Source: JACVRW01 sp034664125
Lineage (GTDB): Bacteria; Actinomycetota; Thermoleophilia; Solirubrobacterales; Thermoleophilaceae
Assembly (NCBI GenBank): GCA_034664125.1
Contig: JAXDIG010000029.1
Location: forward strand, 38,960-102,959
Reading direction: 5' to 3'
DNA length: 64,000 nt
Below are positions 32,142-40,227 of this stretch, in pieces; positions within the stretch are counted from its first letter, which is position 1; the number at the start of each line of letters is the position of its first letter. The position numbers and the translations under genes are program-made. Below the pieces are notes generated by a model. It saw nothing but the letters and a program-made list of their open reading frames with translations. It made no database searches and was not told the DNA's origin.

Positions 32142-33024
32142 TGCGCAACAGGCTAGTTGGGAGACGGCGCTCGCCGGCTTCGACGAGTGGCAGCGAGCGC
32201 GGGGCATGGGGGAGAAGACCCGGCGCGCCTACGGCGTGGACCTGGGCCAGCTCGGGAAGTGGGCCGCCGGCCGCGGCCTCGGCCCCAAGGAGCTCTCCCA
32301 CCGCGACCTGCGCCGCTTCGCCGCCGTGCTGTCGGAAGGCGGCGCGGCCAAGTCGACGGTGAGCCGCAAGCTGGCCGCGATCCGCACCTTCTACCGCCAC
32401 CTGGTCGAGCGCGGCGAGCTGGAGAGCAACCCCGCCGACCTGGTGTCGAGCCCCAAGAAGGACGCCTACCTGCCGCAGGTGCTCAAGTCCGCCGAGGTGG
32501 CCGAGCTGCTGGAGCGGATCCCCGCCTCGACCCCGCTCGACCTGCGCGACCGCGCCATGTTCGAGCTCGCCTACGCCGCGGGCCTGCGCGCCGAGGAGCT
32601 GACGCTGCTCGACACGGCCAGCGCCGACCCCGACGGCGAGCAGGTGCGGGTGGAGGGCAAGGGCGGGCGCACCCGCTTCGTGCCGGTGGGCGAGCACGCC
32701 TGGCGCGCGCTGGACCGCTATCTGAGCCGGGGCAGGGCCGCCCTCGACGCGGGCGAAACCCAGGCGCTGTTCCTCTCGAAGAGCGGCCGGCGCCTGTCCA
32801 CGTCCGACGTGCGGCGGCGGCTCAAGCTCCAGGCCCGGCGCGCCGGCATCTCGCCGCACACCCTGCGCCACTCCTTCGCCACGCACCTGCTGGAGGGCGG
32901 CGCCGACCTGCGCACGATCCAGGAGCTGCTGGGCCATGCGTCCATCAGCACGACCCAAACGTACACTCGGGTAGAGTCGAGACGCCTCAGGATGGCGTAC
33001 GCCCGCTCTCACCCGCGCGCATGA
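32098..33024 (+). CDS. xerC: XerC/XerD-type tyrosine recombinase
   Basis: Xer recombinases resolve chromosome dimers at dif. The core-binding domain covers about residues 20-115, from ALAGFDEWQRARGMGEKTRR to FYRHLVERGELESNP. The catalytic domain has Arg in LAYAAGLRAEELTLL, then HTLRHSFATHLLEGGADLRT, LLGHASISTTQTYT with the nucleophile Tyr. The start is not certain: GTG 32098, GTG 32119 or TTG 32122 all keep the domain. XerC next to whiG is a common actinobacterial order. The choice XerC over XerD is inference. Confidence 0.9.
   Translation: MATRPSSVLTKNSPTAQQASWETALAGFDEWQRARGMGEKTRRAYGVDLGQLGKWAAGRGLGPKELSHRDLRRFAAVLSEGGAAKSTVSRKLAAIRTFYRHLVERGELESNPADLVSSPKKDAYLPQVLKSAEVAELLERIPASTPLDLRDRAMFELAYAAGLRAEELTLLDTASADPDGEQVRVEGKGGRTRFVPVGEHAWRALDRYLSRGRAALDAGETQALFLSKSGRRLSTSDVRRRLKLQARRAGISPHTLRHSFATHLLEGGADLRTIQELLGHASISTTQTYTRVESRRLRMAYARSHPRA
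32150..32155 (-). promoter_or_regulatory. -10 box of the 31869-32141 gene
   Basis: TAGCCT on the minus strand ends 8 nt before GTG 32141, inside the recombinase gene. Confidence 0.45.
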
Positions 33025-33037
33025 CCTAAGGGCCGGA

Positions 33038-33829
33038 ATGGAAACCAATCTCAAGGCGATAGAGCTCAAGGACCTCTGGCGCCGCTACAAGGACGACAGG
33101 GACGAGAAGGCGCGCGAGCGCCTCGTCCTCGCGTACGCGCCGCTGGTCAAGTACGTAGCGGGCCGGATGTCGAGCGGGCTGCCCTCGCACGTGGAGGAGT
33201 CGGACCTGATCTCCTACGGCCTGCTCGGGCTGATCTCGGCGATCGAGCGCTTCGAGCCCGAGCGCGAGATCAAGTTCGAGACGTTCGCGATCACGCGCAT
33301 CAAGGGCTCGATCATCGACGAGCTGCGCTCGCTCGACTGGGTGCCGCGCTCGGTGCGCACCAAGGCGCGCGAGATCGAGCGGATGAACGCCAAGCTCGAG
33401 CACCAGCTGCACCGGGCTCCCACCGACCAGGAGATGGCCAAGGCGCTGGAGGTCACGGTGGACGAGTTCCAGGAATCGCTGGTGCGCATCTCCAACTCCT
33501 CCGTCGTTGCGCTGGACGAGCTCTGGACGGTGTCCGACTCCTCCGGCGACCAGGTGTCCCTGCTGGACACGATCCAGGATCCGCAGGCGTCGGATCCGGC
33601 CACGGAGATGGACACCACCGAGATGAAGGACCGCCTGGCTGACGCGATCGCGCGCCTGCCCGAGCGGGAGAAGCTCGTGGTCGCCCTCTACTACTACGAG
33701 AACCTGACCCTGCGGGAGATCGGCGAGGTGCTCGGGGTCACCGAGTCGCGCGTCTCGCAGCTGCACACGAAGGCCGTGCTGCGGCTGAAATCTCGCCTGC
33801 AGGGAGATTCGCTGGCCGACGCGGAGTAG
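33038..33829 (+). CDS. whiG: RNA polymerase sigma factor, FliA/WhiG type
   Basis: This 263-residue sigma-70 family protein has regions 2, 3 and 4 and no region 1.1. Region 2 includes AGRMSSGLPSHVEESDLISY and FETFAITRIKGSIIDELRSLDWVPRSVR. Region 3 spans AREIERMNAKLEHQLHRAPT. Region 4 reads LPEREKLVVALYYYENLTLREIGEVLGVTESRVSQLHTKAVL. The pattern is that of WhiG and FliA. In Streptomyces WhiG starts sporulation. No flagellar gene is in this window, so WhiG-like use is preferred. It starts 13 bp after the recombinase, with AAGGGCCGG before ATG. Confidence 0.93.
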   Translation: METNLKAIELKDLWRRYKDDRDEKARERLVLAYAPLVKYVAGRMSSGLPSHVEESDLISYGLLGLISAIERFEPEREIKFETFAITRIKGSIIDELRSLDWVPRSVRTKAREIERMNAKLEHQLHRAPTDQEMAKALEVTVDEFQESLVRISNSSVVALDELWTVSDSSGDQVSLLDTIQDPQASDPATEMDTTEMKDRLADAIARLPEREKLVVALYYYENLTLREIGEVLGVTESRVSQLHTKAVLRLKSRLQGDSLADAE

Positions 33830-33907
33830 TAGGGAGTCCACCTGCTGCTCCGTCGCTCGCGCCGTTACAGGGACGAGGTCGCGATCCGGGCCCGCCAGCA
33901 GGCCGGG

Positions 33908-36250
33908 GTGGCCGAGCTCGGCCAGCGCGCGCTCGCCGGCGTCGACCTGGACGAGCTGATCGCCGGCGCGGCGGACCTGGCCGCGCGCGAGCTGGGCACC
34001 GAGCACGTATCGCTCCTGGAGCTGACCGCCGACGGGCTCGGCCTGGTCGTGCGCGGCGGCCACGGGTTTCCCGACGGCGTGGTCGGCGGCGTGCTCGGCG
34101 CGGGCACGGATCAGCTGCCCGGATACGCCCTCCACGCCGACGGACCGGTGATCATCGACGACTTCGCCGCGGAGACGCGCTTCGGGCCCTCGGCCCTCCA
34201 GCGCGACCTGGGAGCCGTGAGCGCGATGGCCGCGCCGATCGGCGCGCGCGGCCGCCAGTTCGGCGTGATCGAGGCGCTCAGCCCCACCACCCAGCGATTC
34301 AGCCGCGACGACGCGCACTTCCTCCAGGCGGTCGCGAATGTGATCGGCGCGGCGGCGGAACGGGCGCGCCACGAGGAGGAGGTGCGCGACTCGGAGGCCC
34401 GCTTCCGCGAGCTGGCCGACACGACGCCGGCGCTCATGTGGATGACGGACGCCGAGGGCGACGTGACGTTCGTCAACAAGGGCTGGCTGCGCTTCACCGG
34501 TAGCGAGCTTCAGGAAGACCTCGGCGACACCTTCGGGATGAGCGCCCACCCCGAGGACCGCGACGACCTGCTCACGCGCTGGCGCGACGCGTTCGCGCGC
34601 CGCAGCGAGCTTCGCTTCGAGTACCGGCTGATGGACAGCGACGGCGACTACCGCTGGGTGCTCGAGGTCGGTACGCCGCGCTTCGCCAGGGGCGAGTTCG
34701 TGGGGTATGTCGGCACGGCCACCGAAATCCACGAGCGCAAGCAGATGGAGGACGCGCTGCGCAAGTCGGAGGCGAGCTTCCGTGACCTCGCCGACACCGT
34801 CCCGGTGATGATCTGGACCACCGACGAGCGCGGCCTCGTGACGTTCGTGAACGCGGGGTGGCTGGCGTACACGGGCACGACGCTGGACGAGGAGCTGGGG
34901 GATAGCTGGGCCTTCGGAGTGCACCCCGAGGACGCCCCCGCGGTGGTGGCCGCCTGGCACGACGGTCTGGCGCGGCGCGCCGTCTGGGACCGCGAGTACC
35001 GGTTGCGCGCGAGCGGTGGCGAGTACCGCTGGGTTGCCGATCGTGGCGTGCCGCGCTTCGAGGGCCGGCAGTTCATCGGCTACGTCGGCACGGCAATCGA
35101 CATCCACGAGCGCAAGAACATGGAGGCGCAGCTGCGCGAGGTGTACGAGCGCGAGCACACGATCGCGGAGACGCTTCAGCGCAGCCTGCTGCCCGAGCGC
35201 CTGCCGCGCATCGAGGGCCTCGAGATCGCCGCCCGCTATCTGCCGGCCGGGCAGGGAGCGGCGATCGGCGGCGACTGGTACGACGCTCTCGAGCGCCCCG
35301 ACGGCCGGGTGGCGCTCGTGGTCGGGGACGTGGTCGGGCACGGCCTGCGGGCCGCGGCGGTCATGGGCCAGCTGCGCAACGCCTTCCGCGCCTACGGGCT
35401 CGCGGAGAGCTCTCCCGCGGAGGTGATGGCGAAGGTCAACCGGCTGGTCATGACCGGGGAGGAGGACGTCATGGCCACGGCGCTCTACCTCGTGCTCGAC
35501 CGCGAGACGGGCGACGTCTGGTTCGCCAGCGCCGGCCACCCGCCGCCGCTGATGCTGGCCGCCGACGGCGCGCACTTCCTCGAGGGCGGCCGTGCGGTGC
35601 CGATCGGGGCGGTCGACCAGAGTGTCTTCCGCGAGGCCACGGCCGTGCTGCCCAAGGACGGCTCGCTGCTCCTGTACACGGACGGGCTGGTCGAGCGGCG
35701 CGACGAGCCGCTCGAGCAGCGCCTCGACGCGCTGGCCGAGACGGCCGACCGCGCCGAGGGCGGGCTCGAGGGGCTGTGCGACGCGGTGCTGGCTGGCGTC
35801 ATCGGCCAACGCATGCCAAACGACGACGTGGCGCTGCTGGCCGTGCGCCCGCGCCCCGTGGCCACGGAGTCGATCCACTTCACGCTGCCGGCTGAGCCCG
35901 AGTCGCTGCCCGGGCTGCGCCGCCGGCTGGCGCGCTTCCTGCACGCCGCGGGCGCCGACGACGCGGAGACGTACGAGATCACGCTGACCGTGTGCGAGGC
36001 CGCGGGCAACGCGATCGAGCACGCCTACGGGCCGGGCGACGCGACCTTCGACGTGGAGGCGAGCTTCCACGCCGACGAGCTCGTCGCCACGGTGAGCGAC
36101 AGAGGCCACTGGCGCGAGCGGCGCGGCACGCACCGTGGCCGCGGGCTGAACATCATCGAGGGCCTGATGGACCAGGTCGAGGTTTCAACCGAGCAGGGAG
36201 GCACGGTGGTGCGAATGAGCAGGCGACTGGGACGGACGCGAGCCGCGTGA
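33908..36250 (+). CDS. GAF-PAS-PAS-PP2C (RsbU type)-HATPase (RsbW type) regulator
   Basis: One protein joins sensory, phosphatase and kinase functions of a partner switch. GAF covers about residues 1-155, PAS/PAC units about 163-285 and 290-410, the PP2C/SpoIIE phosphatase about 430-625 (IGGDWYDALE, VGDVVGHGLRAAAVMGQLRN, LYTDGLVERRDEPLE, NDDVALLAVRP), and a HATPase_c kinase about 640-770 (EAAGNAIEHAYGPG, GRGLNIIEGLMDQ). The frame is open upstream to a stop at 33830 and the segment encodes a plausible family N-terminus (RYRDEVAIRARQQAG), so a CTG start near 33842 is possible. The stop overlaps the STAS gene. Confidence 0.93.
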   Translation: MAELGQRALAGVDLDELIAGAADLAARELGTEHVSLLELTADGLGLVVRGGHGFPDGVVGGVLGAGTDQLPGYALHADGPVIIDDFAAETRFGPSALQRDLGAVSAMAAPIGARGRQFGVIEALSPTTQRFSRDDAHFLQAVANVIGAAAERARHEEEVRDSEARFRELADTTPALMWMTDAEGDVTFVNKGWLRFTGSELQEDLGDTFGMSAHPEDRDDLLTRWRDAFARRSELRFEYRLMDSDGDYRWVLEVGTPRFARGEFVGYVGTATEIHERKQMEDALRKSEASFRDLADTVPVMIWTTDERGLVTFVNAGWLAYTGTTLDEELGDSWAFGVHPEDAPAVVAAWHDGLARRAVWDREYRLRASGGEYRWVADRGVPRFEGRQFIGYVGTAIDIHERKNMEAQLREVYEREHTIAETLQRSLLPERLPRIEGLEIAARYLPAGQGAAIGGDWYDALERPDGRVALVVGDVVGHGLRAAAVMGQLRNAFRAYGLAESSPAEVMAKVNRLVMTGEEDVMATALYLVLDRETGDVWFASAGHPPPLMLAADGAHFLEGGRAVPIGAVDQSVFREATAVLPKDGSLLLYTDGLVERRDEPLEQRLDALAETADRAEGGLEGLCDAVLAGVIGQRMPNDDVALLAVRPRPVATESIHFTLPAEPESLPGLRRRLARFLHAAGADDAETYEITLTVCEAAGNAIEHAYGPGDATFDVEASFHADELVATVSDRGHWRERRGTHRGRGLNIIEGLMDQVEVSTEQGGTVVRMSRRLGRTRAA

Positions 36251-36591
36251 GCACACTCGCGGAGATAGACGTCGAGCGCCAGGGTGGCACCGTGGTGGCG
36301 CGCTTGGCCGGCGAGGTCGACATGACCAACGCCGGCCACGTGCGCGATGAGCTGCTCGTGGCCGTGCCCAACGACGTGCTGGCGCTCGTGGTCGACCTCG
36401 AGGGCTGCCGCTACCTCGACTCGGCGGCGATCGAGGTCGTGTTCGACATCTCCCGGCGCCTCCAGCGGCGCCGCCAAGAGCTGCGCCTGGTGGTGCCCGA
36501 CTCGTCCCCGCTCGGCCGCGTGCTGGAGCTGACGGAGGTGAGCAGCGTGGCCGCGGTGCACTCGACGCTGGAGTCCGCGCTCGCGCAGTAG
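36247..36591 (+). CDS. STAS-domain anti-sigma factor antagonist
   Basis: This 114-residue STAS domain protein is of the SpoIIAA/RsbV type. The phosphorylatable serine is Ser59 in CRYLDSAAIEVVF. It opens TLAEIDVERQGGTVVARLAG. Its GTG start overlaps the preceding stop (GTGA), so it is translated with the phosphatase/kinase that probably controls its phosphorylation. The sigma factor at the end of the switch is not proven. whiG two genes upstream is the nearest candidate, although WhiG is not usually controlled this way. Confidence 0.93.
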   Translation: MSTLAEIDVERQGGTVVARLAGEVDMTNAGHVRDELLVAVPNDVLALVVDLEGCRYLDSAAIEVVFDISRRLQRRRQELRLVVPDSSPLGRVLELTEVSSVAAVHSTLESALAQ

Positions 36592-36626
36592 TCTGCAGAT
36601 CCCGGGCTTTCGAGGGAAGGAGATCA

Positions 36627-38702
36627 ATGGCGCACGAATCGCCGAAGAGAATCCGCAACGTGGCCTTGGTGGGCCACCGAGGCAGCGGGAAGACCGCCGT
36701 GAACGAGGCGCTCCTGTTCACCGCCGGCGCGATCAACCGGCTCGGCTCGGTGGCTGACGGCACCACTGTTTCCGACTCGGCTTCCGACGAGAAGGCGCGC
36801 GAGATGTCGATCTCGGCGAGCCTCTCGTCGTTTCGCTGGGAGGACCGCAAGGTCAACCTGATCGACACCCCCGGCGAGCCGAGCTTCGTGGCCGACGCCC
36901 TCTGCGCCCTGCGCGTGTGCGAGGGCGCGGTGTTCGTGGTCAACGGGGTGATGGGCGCGGAGGTCACCACCAGCAGGCTCTGGGAGCGCGCCTCCGACCT
37001 CGGCCTGGCCCGGATCCTGTTCGTGAACATGCTCGACCGCGAGCGCGCCGACTTCTTCCGCGCCCTGGACTCGCTCAAGCAGGCCTTCGGCCAGCACGTG
37101 GTGGCGACCGAGATCCCGATCGGATCCGAGCACGAGCTCGAGGGCGTGATCGACCTGATCGACATGAAGGCCCACCGCTACGACGGCGACGGGCGCGAGA
37201 ACTGCTCCGAGGCACCGATCCCGGACGACCTCGCCGAGCGCGCGCAGGAGATGCGCGAGAAGCTGATGGACGAGGTCGCCGAGGTTTCCGACGAGCTGAT
37301 GGAGCGCTACCTCGAAGGCGAGGAGATCTCGCACGAGGAGACGGTCGCCGCGCTCAAGACGGGAGTCACCGAGGGCCACCTCTTCCCGGTCACCTGCGGT
37401 GCGGCCACCCGCAACCTCGGCATCAACCGCCTGCTCGACGCCTTCGTCGAAGACCTCCCCTCGCCGGCCAAGCGGGGCACGATCGACCTGGACGGCGTGA
37501 CGCTGGAGCCCGACGAGTCGAAGGACACGGTCGCTTTCGTGTTCAAGACGCTCGCCGACCCGTACGCCGGGCGGCTGAACCTGTTCCGTGTCTACCAGGG
37601 CGTGCTCAGCCACGACTCGCATGTGCACAACTGCCGCGCGCACGTGAAGGAGCGGATCGGCCAGCTGCTCATGCCGCAGGGCAAGGAGTCCGAGCACGCC
37701 GACGCGTTCGGCCCAGGCGACATCGGCGCCGTCGCCAAGCTCAAGGAGACGCGTGCCGGCGACGTGCTGGCCGCCGGCGACGCAGACATAGCGCTGTCGC
37801 TCCCGACCATGCCGCGCCCTGTGATGGCGTTCGCGATCGAGGCGAAGGCCAAGGGCGACGAGGAGAAGATGGGTCAGGCGCTGCGCCGCCTCCAGGAGGA
37901 GGACCCGACGATCGACTTCCACCGCGACGAGCAGACCGGCGAGCAGATCCTCGCCGGGATCACGCAGATCCACGTGGAGGTGATCGTCGAGCGGATGAAG
38001 GAGCGCTTCGGCGCCGAGGTCGAGCTGCACCAGCCGCACGTGCCCTACCGCGAGGCGATCAAGGGCAACGCCAAGGCGCACGCGCGCTACAAGAAGCAGA
38101 CCGGCGGGCGCGGCCAGTTCGCGGACTGCCACATCGAGATCGAGCCGCTCGCCCACGGCGAGGGCTTCGAGTTCGTCAACGCGATCAAGGGCGGCGTGAT
38201 CCCGGGCGGCTTCATCCCCGCTGTGGAGAAGGGCGTACGCGACGCGATGCGTGCGGGCGTGGTCGCCGGCTTCCCGGTGCAGGACGTGCGCGTGAGGCTG
38301 TTCGACGGCCAGCACCACTCGGTGGACTCCTCCGAGATGGCCTTCAAGATCGCCGGCTCGATGGCGTTCAAGGACGCCATGGAGAACGCCCAGGCGATGC
38401 TGATGGAGCCGATCATGACCGTCACGGTCACGGTGCCGGAGGAGGCCGTGGGTGACGTGATCGGCGACCTCAACTCGCGCCGCGGCCGGCCGCTCGGCAT
38501 GGACCCGAAGGGCAGCGTCACCGAGGTCAAGGCCGAGGTGCCGATGGCGGAGATGCTCAGCTACGCACCGGATTTGCGTGCCATCACCGGCGGGCAGGGG
38601 GAGTACACGATGGAGCTGGCGCGCTACGAGGAAATCCCAGCGCACATCGCCCAATCGGTCGTGCAGGAGGCCGCCCGCGAGCAGGAGGCGGTCAAGGCTT
38701 GA
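36627..38702 (+). CDS. fusA2: elongation factor G-like GTPase (EF-G2 type)
   Basis: The 691-residue protein has all EF-G domains. G1 is GHRGSGKT (residues 16-23). G3 reads DTPGE (80-84), with Glu in place of the catalytic His of DTPGH. G4 reads NMLD rather than NKMD. Domain IV includes KKQTGGRGQFADCHIEIEP. The paralogue EF-G2 of mycobacteria is reported to lack ribosome-stimulated GTPase activity, and the changed G3 here is consistent. It has a strong ribosome site (GGAAGGAG) before ATG 36627, unlike most genes around it. Confidence 0.93.
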   Translation: MAHESPKRIRNVALVGHRGSGKTAVNEALLFTAGAINRLGSVADGTTVSDSASDEKAREMSISASLSSFRWEDRKVNLIDTPGEPSFVADALCALRVCEGAVFVVNGVMGAEVTTSRLWERASDLGLARILFVNMLDRERADFFRALDSLKQAFGQHVVATEIPIGSEHELEGVIDLIDMKAHRYDGDGRENCSEAPIPDDLAERAQEMREKLMDEVAEVSDELMERYLEGEEISHEETVAALKTGVTEGHLFPVTCGAATRNLGINRLLDAFVEDLPSPAKRGTIDLDGVTLEPDESKDTVAFVFKTLADPYAGRLNLFRVYQGVLSHDSHVHNCRAHVKERIGQLLMPQGKESEHADAFGPGDIGAVAKLKETRAGDVLAAGDADIALSLPTMPRPVMAFAIEAKAKGDEEKMGQALRRLQEEDPTIDFHRDEQTGEQILAGITQIHVEVIVERMKERFGAEVELHQPHVPYREAIKGNAKAHARYKKQTGGRGQFADCHIEIEPLAHGEGFEFVNAIKGGVIPGGFIPAVEKGVRDAMRAGVVAGFPVQDVRVRLFDGQHHSVDSSEMAFKIAGSMAFKDAMENAQAMLMEPIMTVTVTVPEEAVGDVIGDLNSRRGRPLGMDPKGSVTEVKAEVPMAEMLSYAPDLRAITGGQGEYTMELARYEEIPAHIAQSVVQEAAREQEAVKA

Positions 38703-38714
38703 TCGAAGCCGCCC

Positions 38715-38720
38715 TATCAT
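38715..38720 (+). promoter_or_regulatory. -10 box of the zinc-ribbon gene
   Basis: TATCAT ends 7 nt before GTG 38728. Confidence 0.5.
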
Positions 38721-38727
38721 CGGGGCG

Positions 38728-39477
38728 GTGAAGAAGGAGCTCAGGCCGGTCCACGACGTCGTGACGTGCGACGTCTGCGGGCGCACGATCCTCAAGGGCG
38801 AGCGCGCCGAGGCGTATCTCGCGCCCGGCGGGCACCGCCATCAGGTCTGCGACCTGTGCTCCCTGCGCGCCCAGCACGAGGGCTGGATTCGCGAGTCGGC
38901 GGCGGGCGACATGCCCACCCGCATCCCGCGCTCGGAGCCGCGCCGGGGCGTGCTCGGTCGCCTGCGGCGGCGTGGTGGCGGCGATTCGACGCCCTTCGAC
39001 CGAGCGCCTCAGGCGAACAACGGCGGCGAGCCGTCAGAGAAAGACGAGCTGGGTGCCGTGCCGGCCATGCCCCGGGACCGTCCAGCGCCCGCGCGCTCGC
39101 GCCCGAAGGACCCGCGCCACGTGCGCGCCGTCCCGACAACGGCACAGGCCAAGGTGGAGCGCGCCCTCGACCTGTTCAACGGCTCTTCGCACCAGCGCAC
39201 GATCGCGGGCCTGGCGCGCACGCTCGGCACGCCGTTCGTCAGTGCCCAGCCGGACACGGCGCAGGGCAGCCAGGTGTCCGTCGTGGTCGCGTGGGAGCTT
39301 TCCTGGTATCGCTACCGGGTGGACCTCGGCGACGAGGCGGATCCGGTGATGATGCTCGACAAGGGTGAGGAGATCGAGCAGATCGATGACGGTCTGCGCG
39401 ACTGGAACGCCCGGCTCGACGCCGACGGCCGCGTGCTGGCGGGCCACTCCGACGACGATGGAGGTTCCGAAGCGTGA
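38728..39477 (+). CDS. zinc-ribbon protein of unknown function
   Basis: The 249-residue protein has an N-terminal four-cysteine site, VTCDVCGRTI with VCDLCSLRA (about residues 11-47), then a low-complexity Arg/Pro/Asp linker (about 55-130). A C-terminal domain (about 138-235) contains KVERALDLFNGSSHQRTIAGLARTLG, VVVAWELSWYRYRVDL and EIEQIDDGLRDWNARL. I do not recognise the C-terminal family. The stop overlaps the next small gene, which overlaps RNase HI, so all three are probably one operon. Confidence 0.8.
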   Translation: MKKELRPVHDVVTCDVCGRTILKGERAEAYLAPGGHRHQVCDLCSLRAQHEGWIRESAAGDMPTRIPRSEPRRGVLGRLRRRGGGDSTPFDRAPQANNGGEPSEKDELGAVPAMPRDRPAPARSRPKDPRHVRAVPTTAQAKVERALDLFNGSSHQRTIAGLARTLGTPFVSAQPDTAQGSQVSVVVAWELSWYRYRVDLGDEADPVMMLDKGEEIEQIDDGLRDWNARLDADGRVLAGHSDDDGGSEA

Positions 39478-39680
39478 TCTATTGCGTGGTGCCGAGGCCG
39501 CTCGAAGGCGAGCTCTTCGACCGGCTCACCGACTACTACAAGGACGAGCCGAGCGTGGAGGTGATCGTCGACCGGCGCGCCCAGGGTGGCCTGCCGGGCG
39601 ACCACCCCTCGTTCAAGGAGAAGCGCCGCCAGCGGGCCAAGGGCAGCTTCCCGACGATCGAGTCGCCGCCCGGCGCGTGA
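39474..39680 (+). CDS. small protein of unknown function
   Basis: The 68-residue protein reads MIYCVVPRPLEGELFDRLTD, then YYKDEPSVEVIVDRRAQGG and a basic tail FKEKRRQRAKGSFPTIE. VEVIVDRR is a recognisable motif in short actinobacterial proteins, but no function is known to me. The GTG start overlaps the zinc-ribbon stop and its TGA overlaps the RNase HI start. Confidence 0.75.
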   Translation: MIYCVVPRPLEGELFDRLTDYYKDEPSVEVIVDRRAQGGLPGDHPSFKEKRRQRAKGSFPTIESPPGA

Positions 39681-40084
39681 AGGTGGTCGTGAACGTGGAC
39701 GGCGGGGCGCGCGGCAACCCGGGCCCCGCCGCCGCCGCCGCGGTCGCGACCACGCCGGACGGCGAAGTGCTGGGCGAGCGCAACGCCTACATCGGAGAGG
39801 CCACGAACAACGTGGCCGAGTACCGCGCGCTGCTGCTCGGGCTGGAGCTGGCGCGCGACCTCGGCGCCGACGAGGTCGAGGTGATCAACGACTCCGAGCT
39901 GGTGGCGCGCCAGATCGGCGGCGAGTACAAGGTCAAGCACGCCGGGCTGAAGCCGCTCTTCCTGGAGGCCATGCGCGCGCTGCGGGAATTCGACTCGTGG
40001 GCGGTGCGTTCCGTACGCCGCGACCAGAACGAGCGAGCCGACGAGCTGGTCAACGAGGCGCTGGACGAAGCGCTGAGCGCCTGA
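39677..40084 (+). CDS. rnhA: ribonuclease HI family protein
   Basis: This 135-residue RNase H domain cuts the RNA strand of RNA-DNA hybrids. The four acidic residues are visible: Asp in VNVDGGARGNPGPAA, Glu in NNVAEYRALLLGLE, Asp in VINDSELVARQI and Asp in RRDQNERADELVNEAL. It belongs to the short actinobacterial/archaeal group without the basic protrusion. rnhB (RNase HII) is at 18198, so both types are present. Confidence 0.93.
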   Translation: MKVVVNVDGGARGNPGPAAAAAVATTPDGEVLGERNAYIGEATNNVAEYRALLLGLELARDLGADEVEVINDSELVARQIGGEYKVKHAGLKPLFLEAMRALREFDSWAVRSVRRDQNERADELVNEALDEALSA

Positions 40085-40113
40085 AACCGGCGCGCTCCGG
40101 GTACACCGGCGGG

Positions 40114-40227
40114 ATGAGCCCGATCTTTCTCGAGGTCCCCGGTCCTATCGAGCCGGACCAGCCCATGCCCAACCCGCCCGGCGAGCCGGAGATACCGGAC
40201 CCGCCGCCGGATCCTCAGCCGGCCTAG
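40114..40227 (+). CDS. candidate 37-residue proline-rich peptide
   Basis: ATG 40114 opens a short frame reading MSPIFLEVPGPIEPD, then Pro/Glu/Asp repeats such as PGEPEIPDPPPDPQP. Its stop overlaps the transaldolase stop on the other strand. There is no clear ribosome site. It could be a chance frame. Confidence 0.3.
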   Translation: MSPIFLEVPGPIEPDQPMPNPPGEPEIPDPPPDPQPA

